A stretch of 64,000 nt of DNA from Flavobacterium sp. NKUCC04_CG. GTDB taxonomy: Bacteria; Bacteroidota; Bacteroidia; Flavobacteriales; Flavobacteriaceae. The stretch spans positions 248,001 to 312,000 of the forward strand of contig NZ_JAHKRA010000001.1 of NCBI RefSeq assembly GCF_019345525.1, written 5' to 3'. The position numbers and the translations under genes were made by a program. Shown here piece by piece: positions 48,568 through 56,278 of the stretch (position 1 is its first letter; the number at the start of each line of letters is the position of its first letter). Below the pieces are notes generated by a model. That model was not told the DNA's origin. It searched no databases and worked only from the letters and a program-made list of their open reading frames with translations.

Positions 48568-48592
48568 AAAGAGGCGCGCAGGCACCTCTTCT
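48568..48592 (-). terminator. Hairpin between rpsO and pnp (terminator or attenuator)
   Basis: On the minus strand AAGAGGTGC, short loop, GCGCCTCTT, then a U-rich run. The stem has a mismatch, so termination may be partial, allowing read-through into pnp. Confidence 0.6.
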
Positions 48593-48599
48593 ATATTGA

Positions 48600-48869
48600 C
48601 TATTTTCTAATACCCAATTCTTTAATGATCTCACGATATCTATTGATCTCTGTTTTCTTTAAGTAATCAAGAAGTCTTCTTCTTTTACCTACTAAAAGTA
48701 CTAGAGAACGCTCAGTATTATAATCGTGACGATTTTTTTTCAAGTGTTCCGTTAGATGTGAAATTCTGAATGTAAACAAAGCAATCTGTCCTTCTGAAGA
48801 GCCAGTGTTTTTTGCATTACCTCCGTGTTTTGTAAAGAGTTCCTCTTTAGTTTCTTTTGTTAAATACAT
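48600..48869 (-). CDS. rpsO: 30S ribosomal protein S15
   Basis: Primary 16S rRNA-binding protein. The 89-residue sequence shows LTKETKEELFTKHGGNAKNT, GSSEGQIALFTFRISHLTEH, LKKNRHDYNTERSLVLLVGK and RRRLLDYLKKTEINRYREII, all family hallmarks at normal length. A TACCTTTG box at 48928-48935 lies 58 bp upstream on the minus strand. Confidence 0.98.
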   Translation of the reverse strand: MYLTKETKEELFTKHGGNAKNTGSSEGQIALFTFRISHLTEHLKKNRHDYNTERSLVLLVGKRRRLLDYLKKTEINRYREIIKELGIRK

Positions 48870-48927
48870 GCCAATATTATTTAAATGATTATTATGTAGT
48901 GAATTATATTAATTACAATTCAATGGG

Positions 48928-48935
48928 CAAAGGTA
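48928..48935 (-). promoter_or_regulatory. Candidate -7 element of rpsO
   Basis: Minus-strand TACCTTTG, a match to TAnnTTTG. The resulting leader of about 50 nt could carry S15 autoregulation, but no pseudoknot was identified by eye. Confidence 0.4.
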
Positions 48936-49028
48936 AATTTATTTTTGACATTTAACTAACAGAATATCCCTTTTTTTACCAACCGCTAAAATCACCCTAT
49001 TTCTCTGAACCTCAAAACCTTTGTTAAC

Positions 49029-49487
49029 CTATAGAAACAATACAGAAACCATAGCGTTTATCTCTTCTAAGAACTTTTGATCATCGGCAGTAAAAGCGCC
49101 TTTTACATTAGAATCAATATCGATTTGACCTATATTTCTACCATCCACAAACAAGGGCACTACGATTTCGGCCTTAACATGTATATTACACGAAATATAA
49201 TTATCCTGAGCCGCGACGTCTTCTACCAAAAAAGTTTGATTAGAAACCGCAACTTGTCCGCAAATACCCTTTCCAAAAGGAATAACAGTATGATCAGTTG
49301 CTTCTCCTGCATAGGGACCCAAAACCAATTCTTGACGTTCGTGGTTTGCGAAATAATAACCAACCCAATCGTAATAATCTATAGTGTCGTGCAACAAATG
49401 GCAAATTCTCAACAGTTTTTCTTCACATAACCAACTGCCTTGATTGACTATATCGTTAACCTTTAATTTCAATGCCGCGTAATCCAT
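49029..49487 (-). CDS. GAF domain protein, free methionine-(R)-sulfoxide reductase type
   Basis: A 152-residue single GAF-domain protein. Segments YDWVGYYFANHERQELVLGP, VIPFGKGICGQVAVSNQTFL and YISCNIHVKAEIVVPLFVDG match the fRMsr group, which reduces free Met-R-O. The catalytic-region cysteine (ISCNIHVKAEIVVPL) and the GxCG cysteine (KGICG) are kept. The third cysteine seen in E. coli MsrC just before the IPxG segment is replaced (ATDHTVIPFG). Reductase activity is therefore likely but should rest on two cysteines. It is divergent from the xrtF gene; a TATATTTG box lies at 49501-49508 (minus). Confidence 0.85.
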   Translation of the reverse strand: MDYAALKLKVNDIVNQGSWLCEEKLLRICHLLHDTIDYYDWVGYYFANHERQELVLGPYAGEATDHTVIPFGKGICGQVAVSNQTFLVEDVAAQDNYISCNIHVKAEIVVPLFVDGRNIGQIDIDSNVKGAFTADDQKFLEEINAMVSVLFL

Positions 49488-49565
49488 ATCTTTTTATTTA
49501 CAAATATATTAGAAATCAATTCCATTAAATACCTATTTTTGTTAAAAAACAACTGCCTTTCTACT

Positions 49566-50090
49566 ATGAAGCAATACCTGCCGTTTTTACTATTTCTAGC
49601 GAAGTTTTTTGGCTCTTATATTTTACTTACACTAGCCTATAAATTTTATCTCAATCAATTTGATGCAGCCTCTAATGAACTCGACGGCATTACCCAAGCT
49701 GTATCTAATCAAGTCGAACGCAGTTCTAATTTGCTTCAATTTGATGTCCAAATACACCCCAGCACCAAGGAAGCCGCTACACAAATATGGTTTAACGACC
49801 AATTGGTTGCCAAAATTATCGAAGGCTGTAACAGCATTAGTGTCATTTTGCTTTTTGCAGCTTTCATTATTGCATTCTCCACCAATTGGATTAGAACTGC
49901 CGCCTATATCCTATTAGGAAGTTTTATTATTTACTTTTTCAACATCCTTCGAATAGATTGGCTGATTTGGGCATTGTATTATTATCCCGAACAAAAACGC
50001 CTACTACACGATATCGTCTTTCCTCTTATTATCTATGGCATGGTACTCGTACTTTGGTTGGCATGGATCTTTAAATTCTCCAAGAAATGA
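49566..50090 (+). CDS. xrtF: Exosortase family protein XrtF
   Basis: Multi-spanning membrane cysteine peptidase/transpeptidase that is expected to process C-terminally tagged surface proteins. The ATG at 49566 (MKQYLPFLLFLAKFFGSYIL) is preferred over the upstream frame start at 49539. In the 174-residue protein the exosortase catalytic triad is visible: Cys88 in IIEGCNSISV, Arg129 in FFNILRIDW, His148 in RLLHDIVFP. Several membrane helices surround these. XrtF is restricted to Bacteroidetes, and its sorting-signal substrates are poorly known; none is encoded here. The stop overlaps the start of the next gene (ATGA). Confidence 0.92.
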   Translation: MKQYLPFLLFLAKFFGSYILLTLAYKFYLNQFDAASNELDGITQAVSNQVERSSNLLQFDVQIHPSTKEAATQIWFNDQLVAKIIEGCNSISVILLFAAFIIAFSTNWIRTAAYILLGSFIIYFFNILRIDWLIWALYYYPEQKRLLHDIVFPLIIYGMVLVLWLAWIFKFSKK

Positions 50091-50542
50091 AGATTATAAG
50101 ACAACTCTCACCTATGCGGATTTTAGGGATAATAATATGCGTGGTTCTTTTGGCCTTAATTCGCTACTTTGAAACCACGCTTTTTTATGATCCCTTCTTG
50201 CTGTTTTTTAAAGGTCATTTCCAAAATGCACCCTTACCCCATATCGAGTATACTCGCTTGATTGGCAATTATATTTTCCGTTATGCCCTTAATAGTAGCT
50301 TGTCGTTGTTAATCATTTACTTGTGCTTACAAGACCGACTCGCCATCCGATTTAGCGCTTGGATGTACCTGTTTTTACTAGGACTCCTACTCGCCCTCTT
50401 TTGTAGTGTATTGTGGCTTTTTAAAGAACCGGACAAAATGTTTATTTTTTATATCAGAAGGCTGCTTTTACAACCGGTTTTTTTACTTTTATTTTTGGCT
50501 GGTTTTTTATACCAAAATCATGTAAAAACCATGAAACCTTGA
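50087..50542 (+). CDS. Exosortase F system-associated membrane protein
   Basis: A 151-residue integral membrane protein with four hydrophobic segments: MRILGIIICVVLLALIRYF, the middle FRYALNSSLSLLIIYLCL, LFLLGLLLALFCSVLWLF and LLQPVFLLLFLAGFLYQ. A conserved loop TLFYDPFLLFFKGHFQNAPL and LPHIEYTRLIGNYIFRYAL lies between the first two. Its position immediately after xrtF with a 4-bp ATGA overlap, and these features, fit the XrtF-associated protein family. Function is unknown; it probably helps the exosortase. Confidence 0.85.
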   Translation: MKIIRQLSPMRILGIIICVVLLALIRYFETTLFYDPFLLFFKGHFQNAPLPHIEYTRLIGNYIFRYALNSSLSLLIIYLCLQDRLAIRFSAWMYLFLLGLLLALFCSVLWLFKEPDKMFIFYIRRLLLQPVFLLLFLAGFLYQNHVKTMKP

Positions 50543-50594
50543 TTTTATTTTATTTTTAACATCGCCAGATCGAAATATTTAATATTTTTGTACT

Positions 50595-51032
50595 ATGTAT
50601 AACAAAAAATGGATATCCTTTGTATTTCTATTTGCCTTACTTTTCTCCAATGTAGGGCTGGCTTATAATATCCATTATTGTCAAGGACAGATTGAAAAAA
50701 TTTCCTTGGCCTATACACACGACCATACCGATACGGCTTGCAAGAAGATGGGGCATAAAAGTCCTCAGAAAGATTGTTGTAAAAAACCCGAAGTACAGCA
50801 AAAAGAAGACTGCTGCAAAGACAGTGTGGTTACTCAACAGCCTACAGATAAGAATTTTGTCAAAACATTCCCGATCCAACTGGATCACTATATATTACCA
50901 GAGCCATGGAATCCTTTAGACGCCTTGTCTAATATTCCTCAAGAGCATTCTTCTACAGCATTGCTTTTTTATTGCGATTCTCATGCGCCACCCTTATTCA
51001 AACTCTATTGTCAGCTTATTTTCTACGCTTAA
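50595..51032 (+). CDS. HYC_CC_PP family Cys-rich small exported protein
   Basis: A 145-residue protein with an N-terminal hydrophobic signal (WISFVFLFALLFSNVGLAYN). It carries the defining motifs of this Bacteroidetes family: HYC (27-29) in NIHYCQGQ, two Cys-Cys pairs (61-62 in KDCCKKP, 73-74 in EDCCKDS), and a C-terminal PP (132-133 in HAPPLFKLY). His residues (THDHTD, KKMGHKS) add further metal-ligand potential. Function is not established; the residue set suggests soft-metal binding. It is followed 55 bp later by a TonB-dependent receptor and then an HMA-domain protein. Confidence 0.85.
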   Translation: MYNKKWISFVFLFALLFSNVGLAYNIHYCQGQIEKISLAYTHDHTDTACKKMGHKSPQKDCCKKPEVQQKEDCCKDSVVTQQPTDKNFVKTFPIQLDHYILPEPWNPLDALSNIPQEHSSTALLFYCDSHAPPLFKLYCQLIFYA

Positions 51033-51087
51033 TATTAATGTTTTTTTGTTGCCAAAAGCGATTTAAATTTACATTAATATCATATCT

Positions 51088-53349
51088 ATGAAATACATTA
51101 TTACTTTATTATTATGTACTGCCGCCCCTTTTCTATGGGCACAAGAACACCTTAGTGGGCGCGTTGTTGACGAACACAATCAACCCATATGGAGCGCCTC
51201 CGTCTATTGGGAGAATTCTACTATCGGCATAACTACCGACGAAAATGGAAACTTTAAATTAGCGCGAAATCCAGAAAACACCATTCTAAAAATTAGCTTT
51301 GTAGGCTATAAAGACCAATCGATTAACGTTACTAAAACCGACGATTTTCGCATACAACTCATCCCCGACACTCAGTTGGCCGAAGTGGTGGTAAACACAA
51401 AACAACGGAATACGCAACGTTCCATAAAAGGAACGTCAAACACCATTACCATGAATAGTGGCGAACTTTTAAAAGCCGCTTGTTGTAATATATCCGAAGC
51501 CTTTGAAACCAATCCGGCCATTGATGTAAATTTTTCTGATGCCATAACCGGAACCAAACAAATAAAAATGTTGGGATTAAGCAGTCCGTATATTCTTATT
51601 GCCGAAGAAAACATTCCATCTGTACGAGGAGCGTCGCAGGCCTATGGACTCACCTTCACACCAGGAACTTGGGTTGAAAGCATTCAAGTAACCAAAGGCG
51701 CAGGAAGTGTGGTTAACGGCTTTGAAAGCATATCGGGCCAAATCAACACCGAATTGATTAAACCGATGAACGATATTCCGCTATTTGTCAACCTTTACGG
51801 TTCTACCGAAGGTCGATTTGAAGCCAATATTCACGCCAATAAAAAGCTAACAGACAAGTGGAGTACCTCTTTATTTCTACATGGAAATGCTCGAAAAACC
51901 AAAAACGACATGAATCACGATGGGTTTCTAGATAACCCTTTAGGTGAACAAATTAACGTGATGAATCGATGGCAATATACCAATTTAGAAAAAGGATGGA
52001 TCAGTTTTTTAACTTGGAGGTATATGAAAGACAACAAACAATCCGGAGAATTCAATTACGACAAAAATAAAGATAGAATAAGCCGTATCACTGACAAGTT
52101 CGCTAAAAACTTATGGGGTTCCGAAGTTAATACAGAGAAATTTGATGTTTCTTCAAAACTGGGATATGTATTTCCAGAAATGCCCTTTCAAAGCATCGGC
52201 TTACAAATGTCGTATAACTATCACAAACAAGATTCTTATTTCGGTCTTAATCAATACGATATCAAACACAACAGTGTGTATTCCAATTTAATCTTTAGTT
52301 CAATTATCAATAACACCTTAAATAAGTTTTCGACTGGACTTAGTTTTACCTTGGATAAATACGACGAACACCTCGCTTTACCCGTAGAAACAACTTACAA
52401 TCGAATCGACAATTCGGCTGGCGCCTTTTTTGAATACACCTACGACAATACCGATAACTTTAGTTTTGTAACCGGCTTCCGTTTTGATGTACACAATAGA
52501 ATGGGGGCTTTTTTCACGCCCCGATTTCACTTGAGATACAACCCATGGGATGATGCTGTGATTCGCGTTTCCGCAGGAAGAGGGAAGCGGATTGCTAATA
52601 TCTTTGCCGAAAACCAAAACCTTTTTGCGAGTAATAGAGAGTTTACCATCAGTGCAGACGGAGGAAACATCTATGGACTCGACCCCGAAATAGCTTGGAA
52701 TTACGGATTAAGTCTTTCTCAAGGATTTAATTTATTCGACCGAAAAGCTGATATAACAGTTGATTTTTATAGAACGGATTTTGAAAATCAAATCGTAGTG
52801 GATATAGACCAAAGTTCCCATCTCGTGAATTTTTACAACTTAGATGGAAAATCGTATGCAAACAGTCTTCAACTGGACTTAAACTACAATTTGGCAAAAA
52901 GCTTTAATCTACGCGCTGCTTATAAATATTACGATATACAAACTGATTTCAAATCGGGCAAACAAGAGCGCGCCCTACAAGCCAAACACCGTTTCTTCGC
53001 CAACTTAGAATATGAAACGCCTTTAAATAAACATCAAGGCAATTGGAAATTCGATTTCACCTACAATTGGATGGGGAAACAACGATTACCAAACACTTCG
53101 GACAACCTGCCGCAAAACCGATTACCAAACTACTCCAATCCGTTTTCAACCATGAACGCTCAAATAACCAAAGTATTTAATGAGCGATTTGAAATGTATA
53201 TTGGCGGTGAAAACATCGGTAATTACCAACAAAACAGAGTTATTTTAGGCGCAAATAATCCTTTCGGCCCAGACTTTGATAGCTCTATAGTGTATGCACC
53301 TATTTTCGGACAAATGTATTATGCAGGATTGCGCTTTAAAATGAATTAA
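51088..53349 (+). CDS. TonB-dependent receptor with Cys-Cys plug (metal-associated)
   Basis: A 753-residue outer-membrane receptor. It has a signal peptide (ending APFLWAQ), a CarboxypepD_reg-like domain at about 22-92 (LSGRVVDEHNQPIWSASVYW), and a plug at about 115-225 (IKMLGLSSPYILIAEENIPS, VTKGAGSVVNGFESISGQIN), followed by the barrel ending in MYYAGLRFKMN. An unusual vicinal pair Cys132-Cys133 (LLKAACCNISEAFETNPAID) lies at the start of the plug, and there are few other cysteines. Its neighbours, HYC_CC_PP upstream and an HMA CxxC protein downstream by 18 bp, suggest transport of copper or a related metal. Substrate is inferred from context. Confidence 0.88.
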   Translation: MKYIITLLLCTAAPFLWAQEHLSGRVVDEHNQPIWSASVYWENSTIGITTDENGNFKLARNPENTILKISFVGYKDQSINVTKTDDFRIQLIPDTQLAEVVVNTKQRNTQRSIKGTSNTITMNSGELLKAACCNISEAFETNPAIDVNFSDAITGTKQIKMLGLSSPYILIAEENIPSVRGASQAYGLTFTPGTWVESIQVTKGAGSVVNGFESISGQINTELIKPMNDIPLFVNLYGSTEGRFEANIHANKKLTDKWSTSLFLHGNARKTKNDMNHDGFLDNPLGEQINVMNRWQYTNLEKGWISFLTWRYMKDNKQSGEFNYDKNKDRISRITDKFAKNLWGSEVNTEKFDVSSKLGYVFPEMPFQSIGLQMSYNYHKQDSYFGLNQYDIKHNSVYSNLIFSSIINNTLNKFSTGLSFTLDKYDEHLALPVETTYNRIDNSAGAFFEYTYDNTDNFSFVTGFRFDVHNRMGAFFTPRFHLRYNPWDDAVIRVSAGRGKRIANIFAENQNLFASNREFTISADGGNIYGLDPEIAWNYGLSLSQGFNLFDRKADITVDFYRTDFENQIVVDIDQSSHLVNFYNLDGKSYANSLQLDLNYNLAKSFNLRAAYKYYDIQTDFKSGKQERALQAKHRFFANLEYETPLNKHQGNWKFDFTYNWMGKQRLPNTSDNLPQNRLPNYSNPFSTMNAQITKVFNERFEMYIGGENIGNYQQNRVILGANNPFGPDFDSSIVYAPIFGQMYYAGLRFKMN

Positions 53350-53367
53350 ACCCTAAACAACAACGAT

Positions 53368-53709
53368 ATGAAAAATATACTTATAGCTTCCTTAGCTACT
53401 TTTTTTACGCTTACAGCTTTTGCACAAGAAAAGCCCAATAAAAATGCCAAACAAACCATTAGCGTAAAAGGCAATTGTGAAATGTGTAAAAAGAGAATTG
53501 AAAAAGCGGCCTTTTCCGTAAAAGGCGTTCGCTCAGCAGTATGGTCTAGCGACACACAAAAGCTAGAATTATTGGTTAATGAAACCAAAACAGACTCGAA
53601 GAAAGTACAAAAGGCCATAGCAGAAATCGGACACGATACAGAAGCCTATAAAGCCGAACAAAAACATTATGATGCCCTACACGGGTGTTGTAAATATCCA
53701 CGTGATTAA
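53368..53709 (+). CDS. Periplasmic heavy-metal-associated (HMA) domain protein
   Basis: A 113-residue exported protein: a signal peptide (ILIASLATFFTLTAFAQ) and one HMA domain at about 28-98. The metal-binding loop is GNCEMCKKRIEKAAF, i.e. CxxC at Cys37/Cys40 as in Cu(I) chaperones. The ferredoxin-like pattern continues VKGVRSAVWSSDTQKLELLV and VQKAIAEIGHDTEAYKA. A second pair, Cys107-Cys108 (HGCCKYPRD), sits at the C-terminus. Export of an Atx1-like domain is less common than cytosolic use and fits a role in passing metal near the TonB receptor encoded just upstream. It ends before a terminator. Confidence 0.88.
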   Translation: MKNILIASLATFFTLTAFAQEKPNKNAKQTISVKGNCEMCKKRIEKAAFSVKGVRSAVWSSDTQKLELLVNETKTDSKKVQKAIAEIGHDTEAYKAEQKHYDALHGCCKYPRD

Positions 53710-53761
53710 TATACTTTACACGAAATACTGTGCTTTTCTTTACGAAATGTACTAAAAAAAC

Positions 53762-53792
53762 AGAGGACAGCCTTGGCAGACTGTCCTCTTTC
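53762..53792. terminator. Bidirectional terminator after the HMA gene
   Basis: Stem AGAGGACAG / CTGTCCTCT (53762-53770, 53781-53789), with a T-run right and an A-run left. Confidence 0.88.
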
Positions 53793-53944
53793 AAAACAAC
53801 AAAATACATCTTATGGCTAAACTCACAAACCACAAGACAAAACTTTCTTTTTCACATCAAACTTTATTTTGCTTTGCCATTATTTTTATATGACCCCTAT
53901 TTATAAGTGTTGCACACTTTAAACTTTAAGGCCACTAAATATTT

Positions 53945-54367
53945 TTAATCGTACTGTTTTAATAAATATTTCAACAAATCGGTAGTGGTTAAAATTCCAA
54001 CCAACAAATCACCTTCCATCACCGGTAAGGCTCTAAATTCTTCTTTCGAAAGTATCTCTACCGCCTCTTTTATGTTGGCATCCGCTTGTATGGTAATCAA
54101 TTTTTTCGCCATGACCTGTTCTATACTAAACATATTGTATACCGTCACGTCAATCTCTTCATCAAAATCTCCAACACTGTCTGCCAAACTCACCCGCAAC
54201 AAATCCGTGTAACTCAGCATTCCGATAATAGTATTTCCAGAAACTACGGGAATATGTCTTATCTTATACTTTTTAAATAGACTTTCTGCTTTAGTCAAAT
54301 TATCTGTCAAATTCAACTTAATAACATTTGCAGTCATTATAGTTGATACTGGGATGCGCTGTTTCAT
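53945..54367 (-). CDS. CBS domain-containing protein
   Basis: A 140-residue protein made of two CBS motifs forming one Bateman module: IPVSTIMTANVIKLNLTDNL to HIPVVSGNTIIGMLSYTDLL, and MAKKLITIQADANIKEAVEI to ALPVMEGDLLVGILTTTDLL. The ATG at 54367 (MKQRIPVSTIM) is preferred over 54388, because a TACTTTTG box (54386-54393, minus) lies just upstream of it. CBS pairs sense adenine nucleotides; this stand-alone module has no attached effector domain, so its partner is unknown. Confidence 0.85.
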   Translation of the reverse strand: MKQRIPVSTIMTANVIKLNLTDNLTKAESLFKKYKIRHIPVVSGNTIIGMLSYTDLLRVSLADSVGDFDEEIDVTVYNMFSIEQVMAKKLITIQADANIKEAVEILSKEEFRALPVMEGDLLVGILTTTDLLKYLLKQYD

Positions 54368-54393
54368 TGTTACAATATTACATGACAAAAGTA

Positions 54394-55145
54394 ATCGCGA
54401 AATTTACTTAAAAACATGACTTTTATCATGCTTCTCTAATTGCCTCCAGCAAACTACTTTTTAAAAAATAGTTACTCACTGCATATTACCCATTTGATTT
54501 CACTCTTATCAACCAACTGACAACTCAGTTTTTCTTGGTCAAAAACAATCACAATCTAAATAAAGTTCGTTTTAAAAAAAGCCGAATAATTATACTTAAT
54601 GCGATAAAAACTAAAAAATATTTTTATTTATATATTTTCACAAAGAAATATTTCAATAAAAATATTTCTTTCCTATTTAAATCAAATTGAAATAACCAAG
54701 GCTTCAATGTTAATTTTCACCGAACTCAATCCTGATATAATCAGCAACATCTTCACTATTTAGCCTAGGTAGAATGCCCAAAAACAGCGAAAAAAAAATT
54801 TCGGAAAATAAAAAATAAATTATTTCCTAAAATTACCCGTTTTAAAAACAAAAAATTAGGGTATTTTACTTAGCAATAATCCAATTAAAAAAGGTTTTTA
54901 TTATATAAATCGCTATGATAAAAGGTAATGATCACAGTGTCTTCAGTAAACACAAAACAAATCTGGGTATTAGCTATAATCTGTATTAAAAAAAAGATCA
55001 CAATTGCATTATTGGACTATTATTATATATATAAAATCATGGATTACTATTTCGCTGTAAATAATATATATAGTGAGAGAAACCAATACCGCAGTGTTTG
55101 AGTACTTAAACTGATGTCAATGCAAAAAAAACATTAATACAGCAT
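54394..55145. other. AT-rich gene-free region
   Basis: About 750 bp with no convincing gene. It is noticeably more AT-rich than its surroundings, with long A/T runs. On the minus strand at 54710-54826 a stop-to-stop stretch without a start reads LPRLNSEDVADYIRIEFGEN before a TAA and looks like protein debris of unknown family. No repeat array, RNA gene or attachment site was recognised. Confidence 0.45.
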
Positions 55146-55575
55146 TTAGATATGGAATAACATACCTTGAGATATATAGCGTTTTTTGTCATTATCCGCA
55201 AACACAAGGTTTGTACATGGGCTGAAAGCGTATATTCCATCATCGCCCAGCTGAACGAAATCATTTCTACCACCAAAACGTTTTTCCTGAAATTTATCTA
55301 TGACTGTTATTCTATAGCCTCCTTTTTCAAGTCGACCAATCGAACGCCCTGCCCAAGTTGCAAGAAGTAAATTCATTTCGACTCCATGTCATTCCATCAA
55401 ACCCACTAAGCTTGAATAACTCAAGTTCGGGATCATCTATGTTTTCACCATTATTAAAATTCATTCCGACACTCCAAATATCTTCATACTGATAACTTGA
55501 CTTTTTTAAATAAGTGGTTATTTGCCTATTTGGAATCCTGCGATAGTTAGTATTTGCCGTCAGATTTGATTCCAA
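55146..55575 (-). pseudogene. Frameshifted remnant of an unidentified gene
   Basis: Two overlapping minus-strand frames look like one broken coding region. 55327-55575 reads MESNLTANTNYRRIPN, SSYQYEDIWSVGMNFNNGEN and LFKLSGFDGMTWSRNEF. 55146-55376, in another frame, continues with GRLEKGGYRITVIDKF, QLGDDGIYAFSPCTNLVF and a stop after GMLFHI. Both halves have ordinary coding composition, and a single frameshift inside 55327-55376 would join them into about 140 residues. I do not recognise a family. It lies in a gene-poor AT-rich zone next to tRNA-Arg. Two separate small genes are the alternative. Confidence 0.35.
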
Positions 55576-55613
55576 TTACCTAAAGATCGCAATGAATACA
55601 ATTAATTTTAAAC

Positions 55614-55641
55614 AAAAAAAGCCTCACGTTTCCGTGAGACT
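55614..55641 (-). terminator. Terminator of the yqeY-tRNA-Arg unit
   Basis: Stem CTCACG / CGTGAG with a 4-nt loop and a 7-A run at 55614-55620 (U-tract on minus), 10 bp after the tRNA 3' end. Confidence 0.9.
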
Positions 55642-55650
55642 TCTAAAATG

Positions 55651-55724
55651 TGACCGCGGAGGGGTTCGAACCCCCAACCCTCAGAGCCGAAATCTGATAT
55701 TCTATCCAATTGAACTACGCAGTC
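55651..55724 (-). tRNA. tRNA-Arg (UCG)
   Basis: A 74-nt cloverleaf on the minus strand. Acceptor GACTGCG / CGCGGTC, D arm GTTC...GAAT, anticodon stem TCAGA/TCTGA with loop TTTCGGC (anticodon TCG), T arm GGGGG-TTCGAAC-CCCTC, discriminator A. The 3' CCA is not encoded. It follows yqeY by about 10 bp and ends before the terminator at 55614-55641. Confidence 0.93.
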
Positions 55725-55734
55725 ATTCTTATTT

Positions 55735-56187
55735 TTATTTCGTTAAAAGTTGTTTTACCAATGTAGAAATTGTTTTACCATCTGCTCTACCAGCAACCTC
55801 TTTAGTTGCCAATGCCATCACTTGTCCCATAGACCCCATACCTGCAAATCCGCCTTCCGCTATGATTTTAGTAATCATTTGTCCAACTTCTTCATCAGAT
55901 AACTGCTCTGGTAAAAACTGCTCTATAACAGCTGCCTGTGCGATTTCCGGTTCTGCTAAATCAGCTCTACCTTGCTCGGTAAAAATAGCAGCACTATCCT
56001 TTCTTTGTTTTACCAACTTCTGAAGGATTTTGATTTCCTCATCTGCTGATAATTCTTCTTTAGCTCCTGATTGAGTCTGAGCTAATAACAATTCTGATTT
56101 AATTGCTCTTAATGACTCAAGGGCAACGGTATCTTTTGCTTTCATTGCGCTTTTCATAGCGTCCATGATTTTTGCTTGTAAACTCAT
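55735..56187 (-). CDS. GatB/YqeY domain-containing protein
   Basis: A 150-residue YqeY-type protein: SLQAKIMDAMKSAMKAKDTV at the start, LRAIKSELLLAQTQ, ILQKLVKQRKDSAAIFTEQG, IEQFLPEQLSDEEVGQMITK and the end GRADGKTISTLVKQLL. It resembles the tail domain of the GatB amidotransferase subunit, which binds tRNA, but stands alone; its exact role is uncertain. It follows ftsZ after a terminator and has its own TATATTTG box (56210-56217, minus). tRNA-Arg lies just downstream, probably on the same transcript. Confidence 0.93.
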   Translation of the reverse strand: MSLQAKIMDAMKSAMKAKDTVALESLRAIKSELLLAQTQSGAKEELSADEEIKILQKLVKQRKDSAAIFTEQGRADLAEPEIAQAAVIEQFLPEQLSDEEVGQMITKIIAEGGFAGMGSMGQVMALATKEVAGRADGKTISTLVKQLLTK

Positions 56188-56209
56188 AATTAGGTGCTTT
56201 TTTGTTGGG

Positions 56210-56217
56210 CAAATATA
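56210..56217 (-). promoter_or_regulatory. Candidate -7 element of yqeY
   Basis: Minus-strand TATATTTG, 22 bp before the yqeY ATG and immediately after the ftsZ terminator, so yqeY can be expressed apart from the division cluster. Confidence 0.45.
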
Positions 56218-56221
56218 AAAA

Positions 56222-56258
56222 AATAACCCGAAGAAAGGAAGCCTTTTATCGGGTTATT
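56222..56258 (-). terminator. Terminator of the division cluster after ftsZ
   Basis: Stem AATAACCCG / CGGGTTATT (56222-56230, 56250-56258) followed on minus by a U-rich run, 20 bp after the ftsZ stop. Confidence 0.8.
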
Positions 56259-56278
56259 AGTATAATTTATTTTTTTAA

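Noticed and set aside
53811..53893. 26-codon frame MAKLTNHKTKLSFSHQ and on
   Set aside because: Very short, hydrophobic end, no supporting context; listed only as possible chance.
55592..56023. 143-codon plus-strand open frame
   Set aside because: It runs across tRNA-Arg, a terminator and the antisense of yqeY; no coding sense of its own.
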